From NCBI GenBank assembly GCA_910574635.1, contig CAJTCG010000020.1, positions 15,421 through 59,472 of the forward strand: DNA of 44,052 bases. The letters run 5' to 3'. The notes under the pieces were generated by a model. It had not been told where the DNA came from. It saw nothing but the letters and a program-made list of their open reading frames with translations, and searched no databases. This DNA comes from Oscillospiraceae bacterium. GTDB lineage: Bacteria > Bacillota > Clostridia > Oscillospirales > Oscillospiraceae. Shown here one piece after another: positions 7,498 to 14,616 of the stretch. Within the stretch, counting starts at the first letter, position 1. The number at the start of each line of letters is the position of its first letter. The position numbers and the translations under genes are program-made.

Positions 7498-8449
7498 AGA
7501 GTACAACAGCACCCTGCAGGCACGGGTGGAGCAGTTCCTGAAGGATAAGGGCATCAGCCAGGCCAAGGCCGCCCCCATGATGGGGATCAGCCAGACGGCC
7601 CTCTCACAGTACCGGCGCAGTATGTACGACAACGGCGACATCGCCGCGCTGGAAAGCAAGCTGGAGGAGTTCTTCCGCACCCAGGAGGAGCAGCAGGCCA
7701 GCACCGAAAAGGCCATGCCCTACCGGCCCACCCAGGACTACATCCCCACCTCCATTTCCGAGGACGTGTGCAAGCTGATCCGCTACTGCCAGATCGAAAA
7801 GGGCATGGTCATCATCCACGGTGACGCCGGGATCGGCAAGACCAAGGGGGCCGAGAAGTTCGTGCGGGAGAACCCCGCCGCCAGCGTGTATATCCAGGCC
7901 ACCCCCAGCATCGGCACTCTGGGCAACCTCCTGAAGGTGGTGGCGCGGGCGCTGAAGGTGCCGGAGAGCCGCAACAAGCTGGACCTGATGCTGTCCATCC
8001 GGGAGAAGTTGGAGGGGACAAACAAGGTCATCATCATCGACGAGGCCCAGCACCTGCAGCTTCGCGCCCTGGAGGAGATCAGGGCCTGGGCCGACCCCAA
8101 CCCCATCACCGGTCAGCCGGGCGTGGGCATCGCCCTGATCGGCAACACCGAGGTCTACGCCCGGATGGTAGGCAAGCAGGAGGCCCGCTTCGCCCAGCTG
8201 TTCAGCCGCATCCGCATGAACCGCTACTACAGCACCCGCAAGGTCACCAGCGACGATGTGAAGGCGCTATTTCCCAAGCTGGCCGAGGAGGGCAGGACCA
8301 AGGAACTGACTTTCCTGCACGGTATCTGCCAGAGCAAGTGGGGCATCCGGGGCGCGGTCAACGTCTACAACAACGCTGTCAACAACGAGGACATCAGCCA
8401 CGATGGCTTGTATGGCATGGCCCGGACCATGGGCATCGGCCTGGTGTAA
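7490..8449 (+). CDS. MuB-like AAA+ target-selection ATPase
   Basis: This 319-aa protein would bind target DNA, give target immunity and stimulate the transposase. Residues 1-60 carry a helix-turn-helix (ISQAKAAPMMGISQTALSQYRR), as in Mu B. The ATPase core has Walker A GDAGIGKT at 111-118 and Walker B VIIIDEAQH around 180-187. An arginine-rich sensor region (FSRIRMNRYYSTRK) and a helical C-terminal domain follow. Start ATG 7490 overlaps the transposase end by 8 bases, indicating translational coupling. The A-B gene pair is the signature of transposable phages. Confidence 0.93.
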   Translation: MSKEYNSTLQARVEQFLKDKGISQAKAAPMMGISQTALSQYRRSMYDNGDIAALESKLEEFFRTQEEQQASTEKAMPYRPTQDYIPTSISEDVCKLIRYCQIEKGMVIIHGDAGIGKTKGAEKFVRENPAASVYIQATPSIGTLGNLLKVVARALKVPESRNKLDLMLSIREKLEGTNKVIIIDEAQHLQLRALEEIRAWADPNPITGQPGVGIALIGNTEVYARMVGKQEARFAQLFSRIRMNRYYSTRKVTSDDVKALFPKLAEEGRTKELTFLHGICQSKWGIRGAVNVYNNAVNNEDISHDGLYGMARTMGIGLV

Positions 8450-8494
8450 GGGCGGGTGCCATGGATAAGGCAAAAGCACGACAGGCCCCCCACA

Positions 8495-8683
8495 ATGTCG
8501 CTGTGCTGGTTTTGCCGGAATGCGGTGCCGTCCCCGGAGACCGGGGCGGGATGCAGCTGGAGCAGGCGGGCGCACACGCCGGTGGAGGGCTGGGAAGCGG
8601 AGCGGCGGGATCTGAAAATGTTCCATAAAGGGCAGGTGGAAAGCTACCGGGTGCTGGCCTGCCCGGAGTTCCAAGAGGGTTAA
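8495..8683 (+). CDS. Small cysteine-rich phage protein
   Basis: About 62 residues from ATG 8495 (MSLCWFCRNAVPSPETGAG). The same frame is open from GTG 8456 with a slightly better upstream GGGCGG, so the start is uncertain. A CxxC pair (CWFC) plus later cysteines in AGCSWS and LACPEF suggest a zinc-binding knuckle. The phrase CWFCRNAVP...GCSWS...PVEGWEA recurs in small hypothetical proteins of Firmicutes phages, as I recall. Function is unknown. It lies in the early operon after the MuB-like gene. Confidence 0.65.
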   Translation: MSLCWFCRNAVPSPETGAGCSWSRRAHTPVEGWEAERRDLKMFHKGQVESYRVLACPEFQEG

Positions 8684-8706
8684 ACGATTTGAAAGGGGTT
8701 TTTACG

Positions 8707-8931
8707 GTGAAAAGATGCTGGCGCAAAATCGGATGGACGGCGCGGCTGGTCCTGGTGTTTTTGAGCGGGGTGATGAGCGGGCTGCTGCTGGTATATGGGA
8801 TGGAAACCTGGGCGCAACGGGACGGCCTGCCGGGCGGCGAGGCCCTGATCCTGCCGCTGATCATCCTGCTGATATACCTGGGCTGGCAGCTGGGCGCTAT
8901 GTGGCGAGAAGCGCGAGAGCAGTTCCAATAA
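8707..8931 (+). CDS. Small two-helix membrane protein
   Basis: The gene encodes 74 aa from GTG 8707, chosen because GAAAGGGG (8691-8698) sits 8 bases upstream; TTG 8689 in the same frame has no such site. Two hydrophobic segments, about residues 12-32 (ARLVLVFLSGVMSGLLLVYG) and 47-62 (ALILPLIILLIYLGW), are separated by a short charged loop. A basic N-terminus suggests an N-in hairpin. Its place in the early operon is unlike a holin, so a host-takeover or exclusion role is possible but unproven. Confidence 0.6.
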   Translation: MKRCWRKIGWTARLVLVFLSGVMSGLLLVYGMETWAQRDGLPGGEALILPLIILLIYLGWQLGAMWREAREQFQ

Positions 8932-8937
8932 CGGCCA

Positions 8938-9013
8938 GGGGGCGCGGCCCCCGCCTTAATGCAGCCTCCCTCCAGGGAGCCGGTCACAAGCCCGGATAAA
9001 TGCAGAGTGAGGC
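8938..9013 (+). ncRNA. Predicted twister ribozyme 1
   Basis: The segment 8953-9013 fits the twister consensus closely. P1 pairs GCCTT (8953-8957) with GAGGC (9009-9013). Cleavage is expected between U8957 and A8958 in the conserved UAA. P2 pairs TGCA (8960-8963) with TGCA (9001-9004). A small P3 hairpin (CCCTCCAGGG) follows, then the hallmark GCCGGTCACAAGCCCGGATAAA. This matches the rice twister core nearly base for base, as I recall it. A GGGGGC-GCG-GCCCCC hairpin (8938-8952) sits directly upstream. It occupies the gap before the DnaC-like gene, on the sense strand. Confidence 0.9.
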
Positions 9014-9035
9014 ACCTGCAAAGCGAGGTGGTTAA

Positions 9036-9989
9036 ATGAAATACCCCAAGAAGCTGGCGAAGCGGGCCGATGAAATCCTGGCCGCCCGCCGCTGGGACGC
9101 CGAGAGACGGCAGGCCCACACCATGACCTTGTTCCATGAGCAGCACCCGGAGGTGGAGGCCGCCCGAAGGTCCCTGAACGGCCTATATGCCAAGCGCAGC
9201 ACGGCGGCCATCTTCAAGCAGGACACCCTGGAGGACATTGACGCGCAGATCAGCGCCGGGCGGGAGCAGCTGCAAGCCCTGATGGCGGCAGCCGGGATTA
9301 CCGAGGCAGACCTGGAGCCGCCCTACACCTGCCCGGCCTGCATGGACCGGGGCGTGGTCAACGGCCAGACCTGCACCTGCAGGCAGACGATTCTGAACCA
9401 GCTGGTGTATGAGCAGCTGTGCGACGTGTCCCCGGCGCGGGAGTGTTCCTTTGACAACTTCAGCCTGGCCTACTATGACCGGGAACAGCGGGCGGCGATG
9501 GGCAAGGTGGTGGAAAGCTGCCTGCGCTATGTCCGGGAGTTCAGCAAGGAAAGCAAGAACCTCCTGTTCACCGGCCCGCCGGGCCTGGGCAAGACGCACC
9601 TCTCCCTGGCGGTGGCCGAGGGGGTGGTGCGCTCCGGGTGGCTGATCATGTATGTGTCGGCCCCGCACCTGATGGATGAACTGGAGCGCGGCAAGTTCCA
9701 AAAGGACGCAGCGGCGCTGGAGTATCGGGAGATCATCTTCGGCTGCGATCTGCTGGTGATAGATGACCTGGGGACCGAGATGGTCACCAGCTATACCAGA
9801 TCGGAGGTCTATGACCTGGTGAACACCCGGCTGAACACCAGCCGCCCCACCATCATCAACACCAACCTGGGCCTGCGGGATATTGAGAAGAAATACACCA
9901 GCCGGGTGTACTCCCGGATCGCCGGGACGTATGCGGTGGTGGAGTTCAAGGGCCGGGACATCCGGCTCCAGAAACGAGAGAAAGGATGA
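9036..9989 (+). CDS. DnaC/IstB-like replicative helicase loader
   Basis: This 317-aa AAA+ ATPase would load the host DnaB-type helicase at transposition-generated forks. The N-terminal half is helical. A four-cysteine cluster, C99/C102 and C113/C115 (CPAC...CTC), probably binds zinc. Walker A GPPGLGKT is at 180-187, Walker B LLVIDDLG around 239-246, and an arginine-rich finger region (YSRIAG) lies near the end. Start ATG 9036 follows GAGGTGG; twister ribozyme 1 ends 22 bases before it. Mu itself recruits host PriA/DnaC, so an encoded loader is typical of Gram-positive transposable phages rather than of Mu. Confidence 0.88.
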   Translation: MKYPKKLAKRADEILAARRWDAERRQAHTMTLFHEQHPEVEAARRSLNGLYAKRSTAAIFKQDTLEDIDAQISAGREQLQALMAAAGITEADLEPPYTCPACMDRGVVNGQTCTCRQTILNQLVYEQLCDVSPARECSFDNFSLAYYDREQRAAMGKVVESCLRYVREFSKESKNLLFTGPPGLGKTHLSLAVAEGVVRSGWLIMYVSAPHLMDELERGKFQKDAAALEYREIIFGCDLLVIDDLGTEMVTSYTRSEVYDLVNTRLNTSRPTIINTNLGLRDIEKKYTSRVYSRIAGTYAVVEFKGRDIRLQKREKG

Positions 9990-9995
9990 CGCCCC

Positions 9996-10226
9996 ATGAA
10001 TAAGACCAAAGCGCGGATTTGCCCCATCTGCGGGCGGGCCTACACCGAGCCGCCCGCCCTCTCCCGCAGGGACAACGCTACGGACATCTGCCCGGACTGC
10101 GGGATGATGGAGGCCCTGGCCGCCATGCCCAGGCGGCAGGAGGGGCCAGCGGAGCGCACCAGGCGGGCCGTTCTGGCCACGGGCAACAGGTGGGCGATTG
10201 AGAACTTCAACGCCACCCACAGCTGA
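9996..10226 (+). CDS. Small zinc-ribbon phage protein
   Basis: This 76-aa protein carries two CxxC pairs: CPICGRAYTEPPALSRRDNA and CPDCGMMEAL. The spacing fits a treble-clef or zinc ribbon. The phrase YTEPPALSRRDN...CPDCG is common in small early proteins of Firmicutes phages. Its C-terminal half is basic. It starts 6 bases after the DnaC-like gene, so the two are probably translated together and may work together at replication. Function is otherwise unknown. Confidence 0.75.
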   Translation: MNKTKARICPICGRAYTEPPALSRRDNATDICPDCGMMEALAAMPRRQEGPAERTRRAVLATGNRWAIENFNATHS

Positions 10227-10240
10227 AAGGATGTAGTGAT

Positions 10241-10435
10241 ATGAAACGGCAAAGGAAAAAATTCCATATTGGCGATATGGTCAAAATGGTCAACTGCCTG
10301 GAGGCAGATTGTCACCCCGGAGTTATATGGGAAGTGGCAAGTGAGCCATGGAAAGTCTGCGGCAGCACGGTAGTCAAATTGAAGAACTATCCAGGCGGTT
10401 TTGATGTAACAAAGCTGGAGCGCGTGGAGGTGTAA
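10241..10435 (+). CDS. Small basic protein, unknown function
   Basis: This 64-aa protein begins MKRQRKKFHIGDMVKMVN; ATG 10241 follows GAAAGGATG. The basic start and short beta-rich pattern (HIGDMVKMVN, GVIWEVAS, STVVKLKN) suggest a small SH3-like or KOW-like barrel. I infer this from composition only. It has two cysteines (CLEADC). Codons are somewhat more AT-rich than in adjacent genes. It belongs to the early operon. Confidence 0.6.
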   Translation: MKRQRKKFHIGDMVKMVNCLEADCHPGVIWEVASEPWKVCGSTVVKLKNYPGGFDVTKLERVEV

Positions 10436-10439
10436 TACC

Positions 10440-10604
10440 ATGTTGACCATCATAATCCAGGTGGATGCCCCGCCCGGCCAGGCCATCGGGATCAAGGAGG
10501 ACCTGGCCCAGCACTTGGAGCGGTTTGGGGACGCCAAGGTGGTGTCCGTCACCGAGGACCTGCCGGAGCAGCTTCAGCTGGGGACCTCCGGGACCATACA
10601 CTGA
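10440..10604 (+). CDS. 54-aa early protein, unknown function
   Basis: An open frame from ATG 10440 to TGA 10604 encodes MLTIIIQVDAPPGQAIGIKE followed by a helical stretch and VVSVTEDLPEQLQLG. GTGGAGGTG stands about 10 bases upstream. The alternating hydrophobic start and helix-strand order suggest a small alpha/beta fold. Its codon usage matches the GC-rich phage genes. It ends 6 bases before the hairpin that precedes twister ribozyme 2. No family is recognised. Confidence 0.6.
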   Translation: MLTIIIQVDAPPGQAIGIKEDLAQHLERFGDAKVVSVTEDLPEQLQLGTSGTIH

Positions 10605-10610
10605 CCCCAG

Positions 10611-10683
10611 GGGGCGCGGCCCCTACCTTAATGCAGCCTCCCCCAGGGAGCCGGTCACAAGCCCGGATAATGCAGAGTGAGGC
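10611..10683 (+). ncRNA. Predicted twister ribozyme 2
   Basis: This is a near copy of the element at 8938-9013 with the same GGGGC-GCG-GCCCC hairpin upstream (10611-10623). The twister core runs 10625-10683: TTAA with the expected cut between U10629 and A10630, P2 TGCA/TGCA, a P3 hairpin (CCTCCCCCAGGGAG), and the conserved GCCGGTCACAAGCCCGGATAA. P1 is only about 4 bp here (CCTT/GAGG) and one A is missing after GGATAA compared with copy 1, so activity may be weaker. It occupies the gap before the AbrB-like gene. Confidence 0.85.
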
Positions 10684-10704
10684 TACTACGAAGGAGGTAT
10701 GCTG

Positions 10705-10959
10705 ATGAACGCACAGAAATGCATGGGCAAAAAAGGCACCCTGACCATCCCGCAGCACCTGCGGCACCAGCTGGGATTCCAGGGCGGCATGGCGCTGGAC
10801 ATCGCCACCACCGAGGATGGCGGGTTGCTGCTCCAGAAACATCGAGCCACCTGCAACATCTGCGGCGGTACCCATGAGGTGGTGAACTTCAAGGGCTTTG
10901 ACATCTGCCGCGAGTGTTCCCTGGGTATCCGGGAGGAGGTGGAGCGCGTCCATGGCTGA
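10705..10959 (+). CDS. AbrB/SpoVT-type DNA-binding protein with zinc motif
   Basis: The gene encodes 84 aa. ATG 10705 is preferred to ATG 10699 because the AAGGAGG site (10691-10697) is too close to the latter. Residues 6-48 match a swapped-hairpin AbrB domain (GKKGTLTIPQHLRHQLGFQG...GGLLLQK). The second half carries two cysteine pairs (CNIC, CREC), probably a zinc site. AbrB-like proteins are homodimeric transcription regulators in Firmicutes. It overlaps the next gene by 8 bases. A regulatory role in the early-to-middle transition is possible but not shown. Confidence 0.75.
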   Translation: MNAQKCMGKKGTLTIPQHLRHQLGFQGGMALDIATTEDGGLLLQKHRATCNICGGTHEVVNFKGFDICRECSLGIREEVERVHG

Positions 10960-11656
10960 GTTGGCACAGGACAGCCTGGCTACCCTCAAGACCCCGGAGG
11001 AGTGCCAGGCCGAGCAGATCAGGGCGTATGTGGATGAGTACGCCGCCCTGGCTCTGGAGGCCGGACGCATCAAGGACCGCATGGAGTGGCTGAAGGGCTA
11101 CTTCGAGACCATGGCCACCGATGACCTGAAGGACACTAAGCTGCTGACCGCCTCCTATTGGGGGACGCAGAACAGCCGGGTGACGGTGACCAACGCCGCC
11201 TCGGTGAAGCCGGTGTCGCTGACCATGGTGAAGCAGCTGCTGGGCGGTATCGCCGGGGACTTCATCAAGACAGAGACCACCGACACCATGACCGCCTCCT
11301 GCAAGAAGCTGCTGGCCATGGCCGCCCAGGGCAACTACACCGAGGGGAGCCTGGACAGCGTGATCGGCCAGATCAGCGGCGATCCGAGAATCCAGGCCAC
11401 CCTGCGCAAGAAGCTGAAGGGGCGATGGGACAAGGACAAGGCCATGCTGATGAAGGTGGCCGGGCTGCCGGAGCAGGAGGCCAGCGATTGGGCCTACCTG
11501 GCCGCCGAAGTCATCAACTGGGAGTGGCTGACACAGGTGCTGCAGGCTGCCGGATGGACAGGTAGCCCCCAGGAGGCCATTGACATCATCCGGGCCGCTG
11601 TCATTGTGGAGGAAACCATCAAAGTGGGCATCGAGGCCGAAGCGCCGAGAGCATAG
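10952..11656 (+). CDS. Early protein with helical N-terminus, unknown (possible Gam-like position)
   Basis: This 234-aa protein starts at ATG 10952 inside the end of the AbrB-like gene. Residues 20-60 form an amphipathic, coiled-coil-like segment (YVDEYAALALEAGRIKDRMEW). A short beta-rich block follows (SYWGTQNSRVTVTNAASVKP). The C-terminal half is helical. In Mu the Gam end-protecting protein is also a coiled-coil early protein, and the location before GemA would fit. I cannot see Gam sequence motifs, so this remains a suggestion. Confidence 0.6.
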   Translation: MAELAQDSLATLKTPEECQAEQIRAYVDEYAALALEAGRIKDRMEWLKGYFETMATDDLKDTKLLTASYWGTQNSRVTVTNAASVKPVSLTMVKQLLGGIAGDFIKTETTDTMTASCKKLLAMAAQGNYTEGSLDSVIGQISGDPRIQATLRKKLKGRWDKDKAMLMKVAGLPEQEASDWAYLAAEVINWEWLTQVLQAAGWTGSPQEAIDIIRAAVIVEETIKVGIEAEAPRA

Positions 11657-11676
11657 CGCAAGAAAGGAGGGGCGGC

Positions 11677-12171
11677 ATGGCTGCTATCGCTACACAGCAA
11701 ATCAGGAAGATCTACGCCATCGGCAACGCGCTGGGGATCGTGGAGCGCGGCAACGCCGAGGACAGCCTGCACGACCTGGTGTCCTCCATCACCGGGAAGG
11801 ACTCGCTGAAGGCCCTGACCTATGCCGAGGCCCAGGCGGTGATCCGGGACCTGGAGAAGCGGCAGGGTGACGCCCCTCCCCCCAGGCGCAGGCCCAAGGC
11901 GCACACTGAGCGCCCTGGCGGGGCCACAGAGGGCCAGCAGCGCAAGGCGTGGGCATTGATGTATGAACTGCAGCGGCGCGACACAGCGCCCTCCACGGCC
12001 TCCCTGGGGGAGCGCCTGTGCGGGATCATCAAAAAGGAACTGAAGGTTGACGCTGTTCCTGCCCAGCCCTTTGCCTGGCTGGAGTTCCAGACCTGCAACA
12101 AGCTGATTGAGGTATTGAAGAAGTATGTGGCCAACGTGAAAGGGCCGCCTCCGGGAGGTGATCCAGAGTGA
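11677..12171 (+). CDS. gemA: GemA-like regulatory protein (DUF1018)
   Basis: This 164-aa protein has the GemA/gp16 pattern: QQIRKIYAIGNALGIVE, then LVSSITGKDSLKALTYAEAQAVIRDLEKR, a proline/arginine linker (PPPRRRPKAH), and a second helical part beginning EGQQRKAWALMYELQR. In Mu, GemA affects host gene expression and DNA topology through gyrase subunit effects. It overlaps the start of mor by 4 bases, the same gene order as in Mu. AAAGGAGGGG precedes ATG 11677. Confidence 0.85.
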   Translation: MAAIATQQIRKIYAIGNALGIVERGNAEDSLHDLVSSITGKDSLKALTYAEAQAVIRDLEKRQGDAPPPRRRPKAHTERPGGATEGQQRKAWALMYELQRRDTAPSTASLGERLCGIIKKELKVDAVPAQPFAWLEFQTCNKLIEVLKKYVANVKGPPPGGDPE

Positions 12172-12479
12172 GCGCACAGGAGGAAATCCGGCTGGAGGAT
12201 TTGAGCGAGGGCCAGCAGGAGGTGGCCGCTCTGATCGGCCCGGAGAACTTCAGGAAGCTGATGGAGGTCTATGGCGGGGCCTATCTCTACATCCCCAAGA
12301 CCGACAGGCTGGAGCGCATGGAGCGCAACGAGCGCATCCGGGCAGAGTTCGACGGGTACAACTTCCGGGAATTGGCCAGGAAATATGATTTGACAGAGAT
12401 CACAATTCGAAGTATCGTATCAGACAAGGTGCGGGAACTTCGCGCCCGGCCCATGGACGGCCAGCTGTCCCTGTTGTAA
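12168..12479 (+). CDS. mor: Mor-type middle transcription activator
   Basis: This 103-aa protein has the Mor/C architecture: an N-terminal dimerisation part with GPENFRKLMEVYGGAYLYIPK and a C-terminal helix-turn-helix (NERIRAEFDGYNFRELARKYDLTEITIRSIV). Mor dimers bind dyad sites upstream of the middle promoter and recruit RNA polymerase. The start codon is GTG 12168, overlapping the gemA stop. It is the last gene of the early operon; a strong hairpin follows at 12522. No separate C-type late activator was seen; the LoaP-type protein downstream may take over late control. Confidence 0.9.
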   Translation: MSAQEEIRLEDLSEGQQEVAALIGPENFRKLMEVYGGAYLYIPKTDRLERMERNERIRAEFDGYNFRELARKYDLTEITIRSIVSDKVRELRARPMDGQLSLL

Positions 12480-12521
12480 AGCAAAAAACTTAAACGCTTT
12501 GCGTTGCTGATTTTACGGTTT

Positions 12522-12562
12522 AGACGGTATGATTGGTGTAAATCAATCGTACCGTCTATTTT
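12522..12562 (+). terminator. Hairpin at end of early operon; possible overlap with middle promoter
   Basis: AGACGGTATGATTG (12522-12535) pairs with CAATCGTACCGTCT (12544-12557), all Watson-Crick except one G-U, around an 8-base loop. ATTTTTG follows. As a terminator it would close the early transcript 43 bases after mor. The same DNA also holds TTGCTG and TATGAT (12528-12533) at 18-base spacing, and a 14-bp dyad is also the kind of site Mor binds, so a middle-promoter role is possible. Confidence 0.65.
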
Positions 12563-12582
12563 TGCGCATGGGGGAGTTTGCT

Positions 12583-12984
12583 ATGAACAACGCTGCAATG
12601 ACATTTGACGCCGGGACCTGGTGGCTGATCGGCCTGCTGGTCACCGCTCTGATTGGGGCCGTGGTGTTCCTGGTCAAGCGGACGCTGTTCTCCCGTGTGG
12701 ATGAACTGGCCAAGGAGGTCAGGGAAATCCGGGACGGCACCACGAAAAAGGGCGAGTATGAGAAGGACCAGGAGAAGCTGGTCCGGGATATCGAGCAGAT
12801 CAAAAAGGATTACACGCCCAGGAGCGTCCATGAGCGGGCCTATGACGAGGTCCGGGGTGACATCAAGAAGATCACCGAGAACTACCTCACCAAGGAGGAC
12901 TTCTTCCGGGAGCAGGCCAAGACCGAGCGGAAGCTGGACATGATCCTGGATATTTTGATGAAAAAGGGAGGCACCGACACATGA
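12583..12984 (+). CDS. Membrane-anchored coiled-coil protein (DUF2730-like position)
   Basis: The gene encodes 133 aa. ATG 12583 (MNNAAMTFDAGTWW) is chosen because GGGGGAG lies upstream and an earlier in-frame ATG at 12529 falls inside the terminator hairpin. One transmembrane helix (about 12-32, WLIGLLVTALIGAVVFLV) is followed by a long charged coiled coil. Mu-like phages carry a similar DUF2730-type protein just before their small terminase genes, sometimes regarded as spanin- or lysis-related. Its role here is unknown. Confidence 0.7.
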   Translation: MNNAAMTFDAGTWWLIGLLVTALIGAVVFLVKRTLFSRVDELAKEVREIRDGTTKKGEYEKDQEKLVRDIEQIKKDYTPRSVHERAYDEVRGDIKKITENYLTKEDFFREQAKTERKLDMILDILMKKGGTDT

Positions 12985-13310
12985 CCAGCAACGAAAAGCA
13001 GCGGCTGAAGGCGGGGAACTTTGTCCGCAACAATGGCCGGGTGCTGCGGACCATCAATATCCTGCGGCACAAGTACAACAAGCTGTCCGGCATCCAGAAT
13101 GTGCTGGAGGATGACGGTATCAGCCAGGATGAGTTCCTGGACGCCGTGAACTTCCTGGCGCTGGAGGGATACATCGACCTGCGGGACGTGGCGACGAAAG
13201 GCCCCGCCAGCCTGGCCGACAATCACTTTGAAACGCTGGAGGCCCGGCTGACGGGCAAGGGCATCCGCCTCCTGGCCGGTGGCATCGACGATAAGATGAT
13301 CGAGGTGTAG
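12981..13310 (+). CDS. Small wHTH-like protein before small terminase
   Basis: This 109-aa protein overlaps the previous stop by 4 bases (ATGA). It is helical with a probable winged helix (ITRK-like pattern GISQDEFLDAVNFLALEGYIDLRD followed by EARLTGKGIRLLAGG). The pattern of strand VLRTINILRH and helix LSGIQNVLEDDG resembles replication- or packaging-associated wHTH proteins. The slot corresponds to Mu gp25/gp26. No enzymatic motif is seen. Confidence 0.7.
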   Translation: MTSNEKQRLKAGNFVRNNGRVLRTINILRHKYNKLSGIQNVLEDDGISQDEFLDAVNFLALEGYIDLRDVATKGPASLADNHFETLEARLTGKGIRLLAGGIDDKMIEV

Positions 13311-13312
13311 GC

Positions 13313-13867
13313 ATGGGGAGAAGATCGAACAGAAAGCACAGCAAGATCGACGGGCTGGCCCCGGAACTGAAAGCAACGGTTGAGCAGATGCTGCTGTCCG
13401 ATGCCACCTATGCCGAGATCGTAGATTTTCTGGAGGATAACGGAGTTAGCATCTCCATCGCCAGCGTCTGCCGGTATGCGCAGGACTACGACGCCAACAT
13501 CCAGGCCCTGGCCATCGCCCAGGAGAACTTCCGGGCCATGATGGGGGAACTGGAGCGTTACCCCGACCTGGATACCACCGAAGCCATCATCCGGCTGACC
13601 AGCCAGAATATGTTCAACGCCCTGGTCAATACCACCGAGGAGGACTGGAAGGGCATCAAGGTTGACAAGATGATGAAGGAGGCCACCGGCCTGATCCGGG
13701 CGGCAGCCTACAAGAAGCGCGTGGAGGTACAGAACCAGGACACCACGGAGGCCGGACTGGACGCCGTGCGCACCCTGGTGTTCCAGGCCATGGCCAAGGA
13801 GCGGCCTGACCTTTACGCAGAGGTGACAAAATTCCTGGCCGCCAAAAAGGCCGAGGGCTTGGAGTAG
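13313..13867 (+). CDS. Small terminase-type protein (DUF3486, Mu gp27-like)
   Basis: This 184-aa protein begins MGRRSNRKHSKIDGLAPELK and continues with an HTH-like VEQMLLSDATYAEIVDFLEDNGVSISIASVCRYAQDY. A long helical region follows, with MMGELERYPDLDTTEAIIRLTSQ and an end of FQAMAKERPDLYAEVTKFLAAKK. This is the DUF3486 pattern; the Mu member gp27 is regarded as the small terminase subunit recognising the pac end. It precedes the large terminase, though here a LoaP-type gene and a leader lie between them. Confidence 0.87.
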   Translation: MGRRSNRKHSKIDGLAPELKATVEQMLLSDATYAEIVDFLEDNGVSISIASVCRYAQDYDANIQALAIAQENFRAMMGELERYPDLDTTEAIIRLTSQNMFNALVNTTEEDWKGIKVDKMMKEATGLIRAAAYKKRVEVQNQDTTEAGLDAVRTLVFQAMAKERPDLYAEVTKFLAAKKAEGLE

Positions 13868-13878
13868 AGGTGAGGCTT

Positions 13879-14373
13879 ATGTGGTATGTACTGCAGGTAT
13901 CGACAGGCAAGGAGATGGCGGTGACCAGCACCCTGAGCAACAATCGGGTGCTGGCCTATACACCCAGGGAGAACCGCCTGATCCGCAAGGGCGGCGGCTG
14001 GAGCCAGAAGGAGTATATCCTGTTTCCGGGGTATGTGTTCCTGAATCTGGACTACACCGCCGAGAACTATTACATGGTGAAGGCCATCCCCGGTGTGCTT
14101 CGGTTCCTTGGCCCGGACGGCCTGCACCCGTCCACGCTGACCTATCTGGAGGCCGAGTGGATCAAGCTGCTGGCTGGCGAGGGGAAGCCTCTGGAGCCTA
14201 CCACGGCCCAGCTGACGCCGGAGGGCGAGGTCAAACTTGGCACCGGCATCCTCCAGCACTTCCCCAGCCGGATCAAGAAGATCGACAAGCACAGCCGCCG
14301 CGCCACCGTGGAGTTGAGCGTGTGCGGGGAGAAGCGGATCATCCCATTATCGTTTAACCTTTTAAGCGAATAA
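13879..14373 (+). CDS. loaP: LoaP-type NusG paralogue, probable late antiterminator
   Basis: This 164-aa protein starts at ATG 13879, 4 bases after GAGGTGAGG (GTG 13870 is an alternative). Its N-terminal NGN domain begins WYVLQVSTGKEMAVTSTL and includes the NusG phrase EYILFPGYVFLNLDYTAENYYMVKAIPGVLRFLG. The C-terminal KOW domain is LGTGILQHFPSRIKKIDKHS...ATVELSVCGEKRIIPLSF. NusG paralogues of the LoaP group promote antitermination over long operons and bind a hairpin in the nascent leader RNA. Here the gene stands directly before a structured leader (14405-14508), an intrinsic terminator (14617-14638) and the whole late operon. The position is like that of lambda Q. Target and mechanism are inferred. 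Confidence 0.85.
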   Translation: MWYVLQVSTGKEMAVTSTLSNNRVLAYTPRENRLIRKGGGWSQKEYILFPGYVFLNLDYTAENYYMVKAIPGVLRFLGPDGLHPSTLTYLEAEWIKLLAGEGKPLEPTTAQLTPEGEVKLGTGILQHFPSRIKKIDKHSRRATVELSVCGEKRIIPLSFNLLSE

Positions 14374-14404
14374 CAGGAACTTGTAAATGGTCGGAGGTTG
14401 ATGC

Positions 14405-14508
14405 GTCCCTCCCCCCGTGAGCGAGGGACACATTGAGCGAAAAACCGGGCTGAAGATTGGGGGCCTGGGTGGCGAAGCGCACCCGCCGGCCCCTGAAAAT
14501 CAACCCGG
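14405..14508 (+). ncRNA. Structured leader RNA of the late operon, candidate LoaP recognition element
   Basis: Two stable hairpins lie in the 290-bp non-coding stretch between the LoaP-type gene and the large terminase. The first pairs GTCCCTC (14405-14411) with GAGGGAC (14423-14429). The second is a long stem with internal loops: CCGGG/CCCGG (14445/14504), GATT/AATC (14455/14498), GGGGCC/GGCCCC (14460/14488) and GGGTG/CACCC (14467/14480), closed by GCGAAGC. The long stem ends about 109 bases before an intrinsic terminator. A conserved stem in the nascent RNA is what LoaP-type proteins are known to recognise; that this one is the target is inference. Confidence 0.65.
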
Positions 14509-14616
14509 CTTTTACCGTCCCTCTGAAATACCGTTTAAGACGCCCACAGCCCCCTTTAAAAACCGCGCAAGGGCCTGGGTGGGGTAAACGGGCCTGTGAG
14601 AAATAACGCGCTTGTG

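Noticed and set aside
14440..14505. CTGAAGA and GAAA in the late leader as a third hammerhead
   Set aside because: CTGAAGA is not adjacent to a stem containing a cleavage triplet, and two extra Us separate it from stem II; the pairing fits a plain long stem better.
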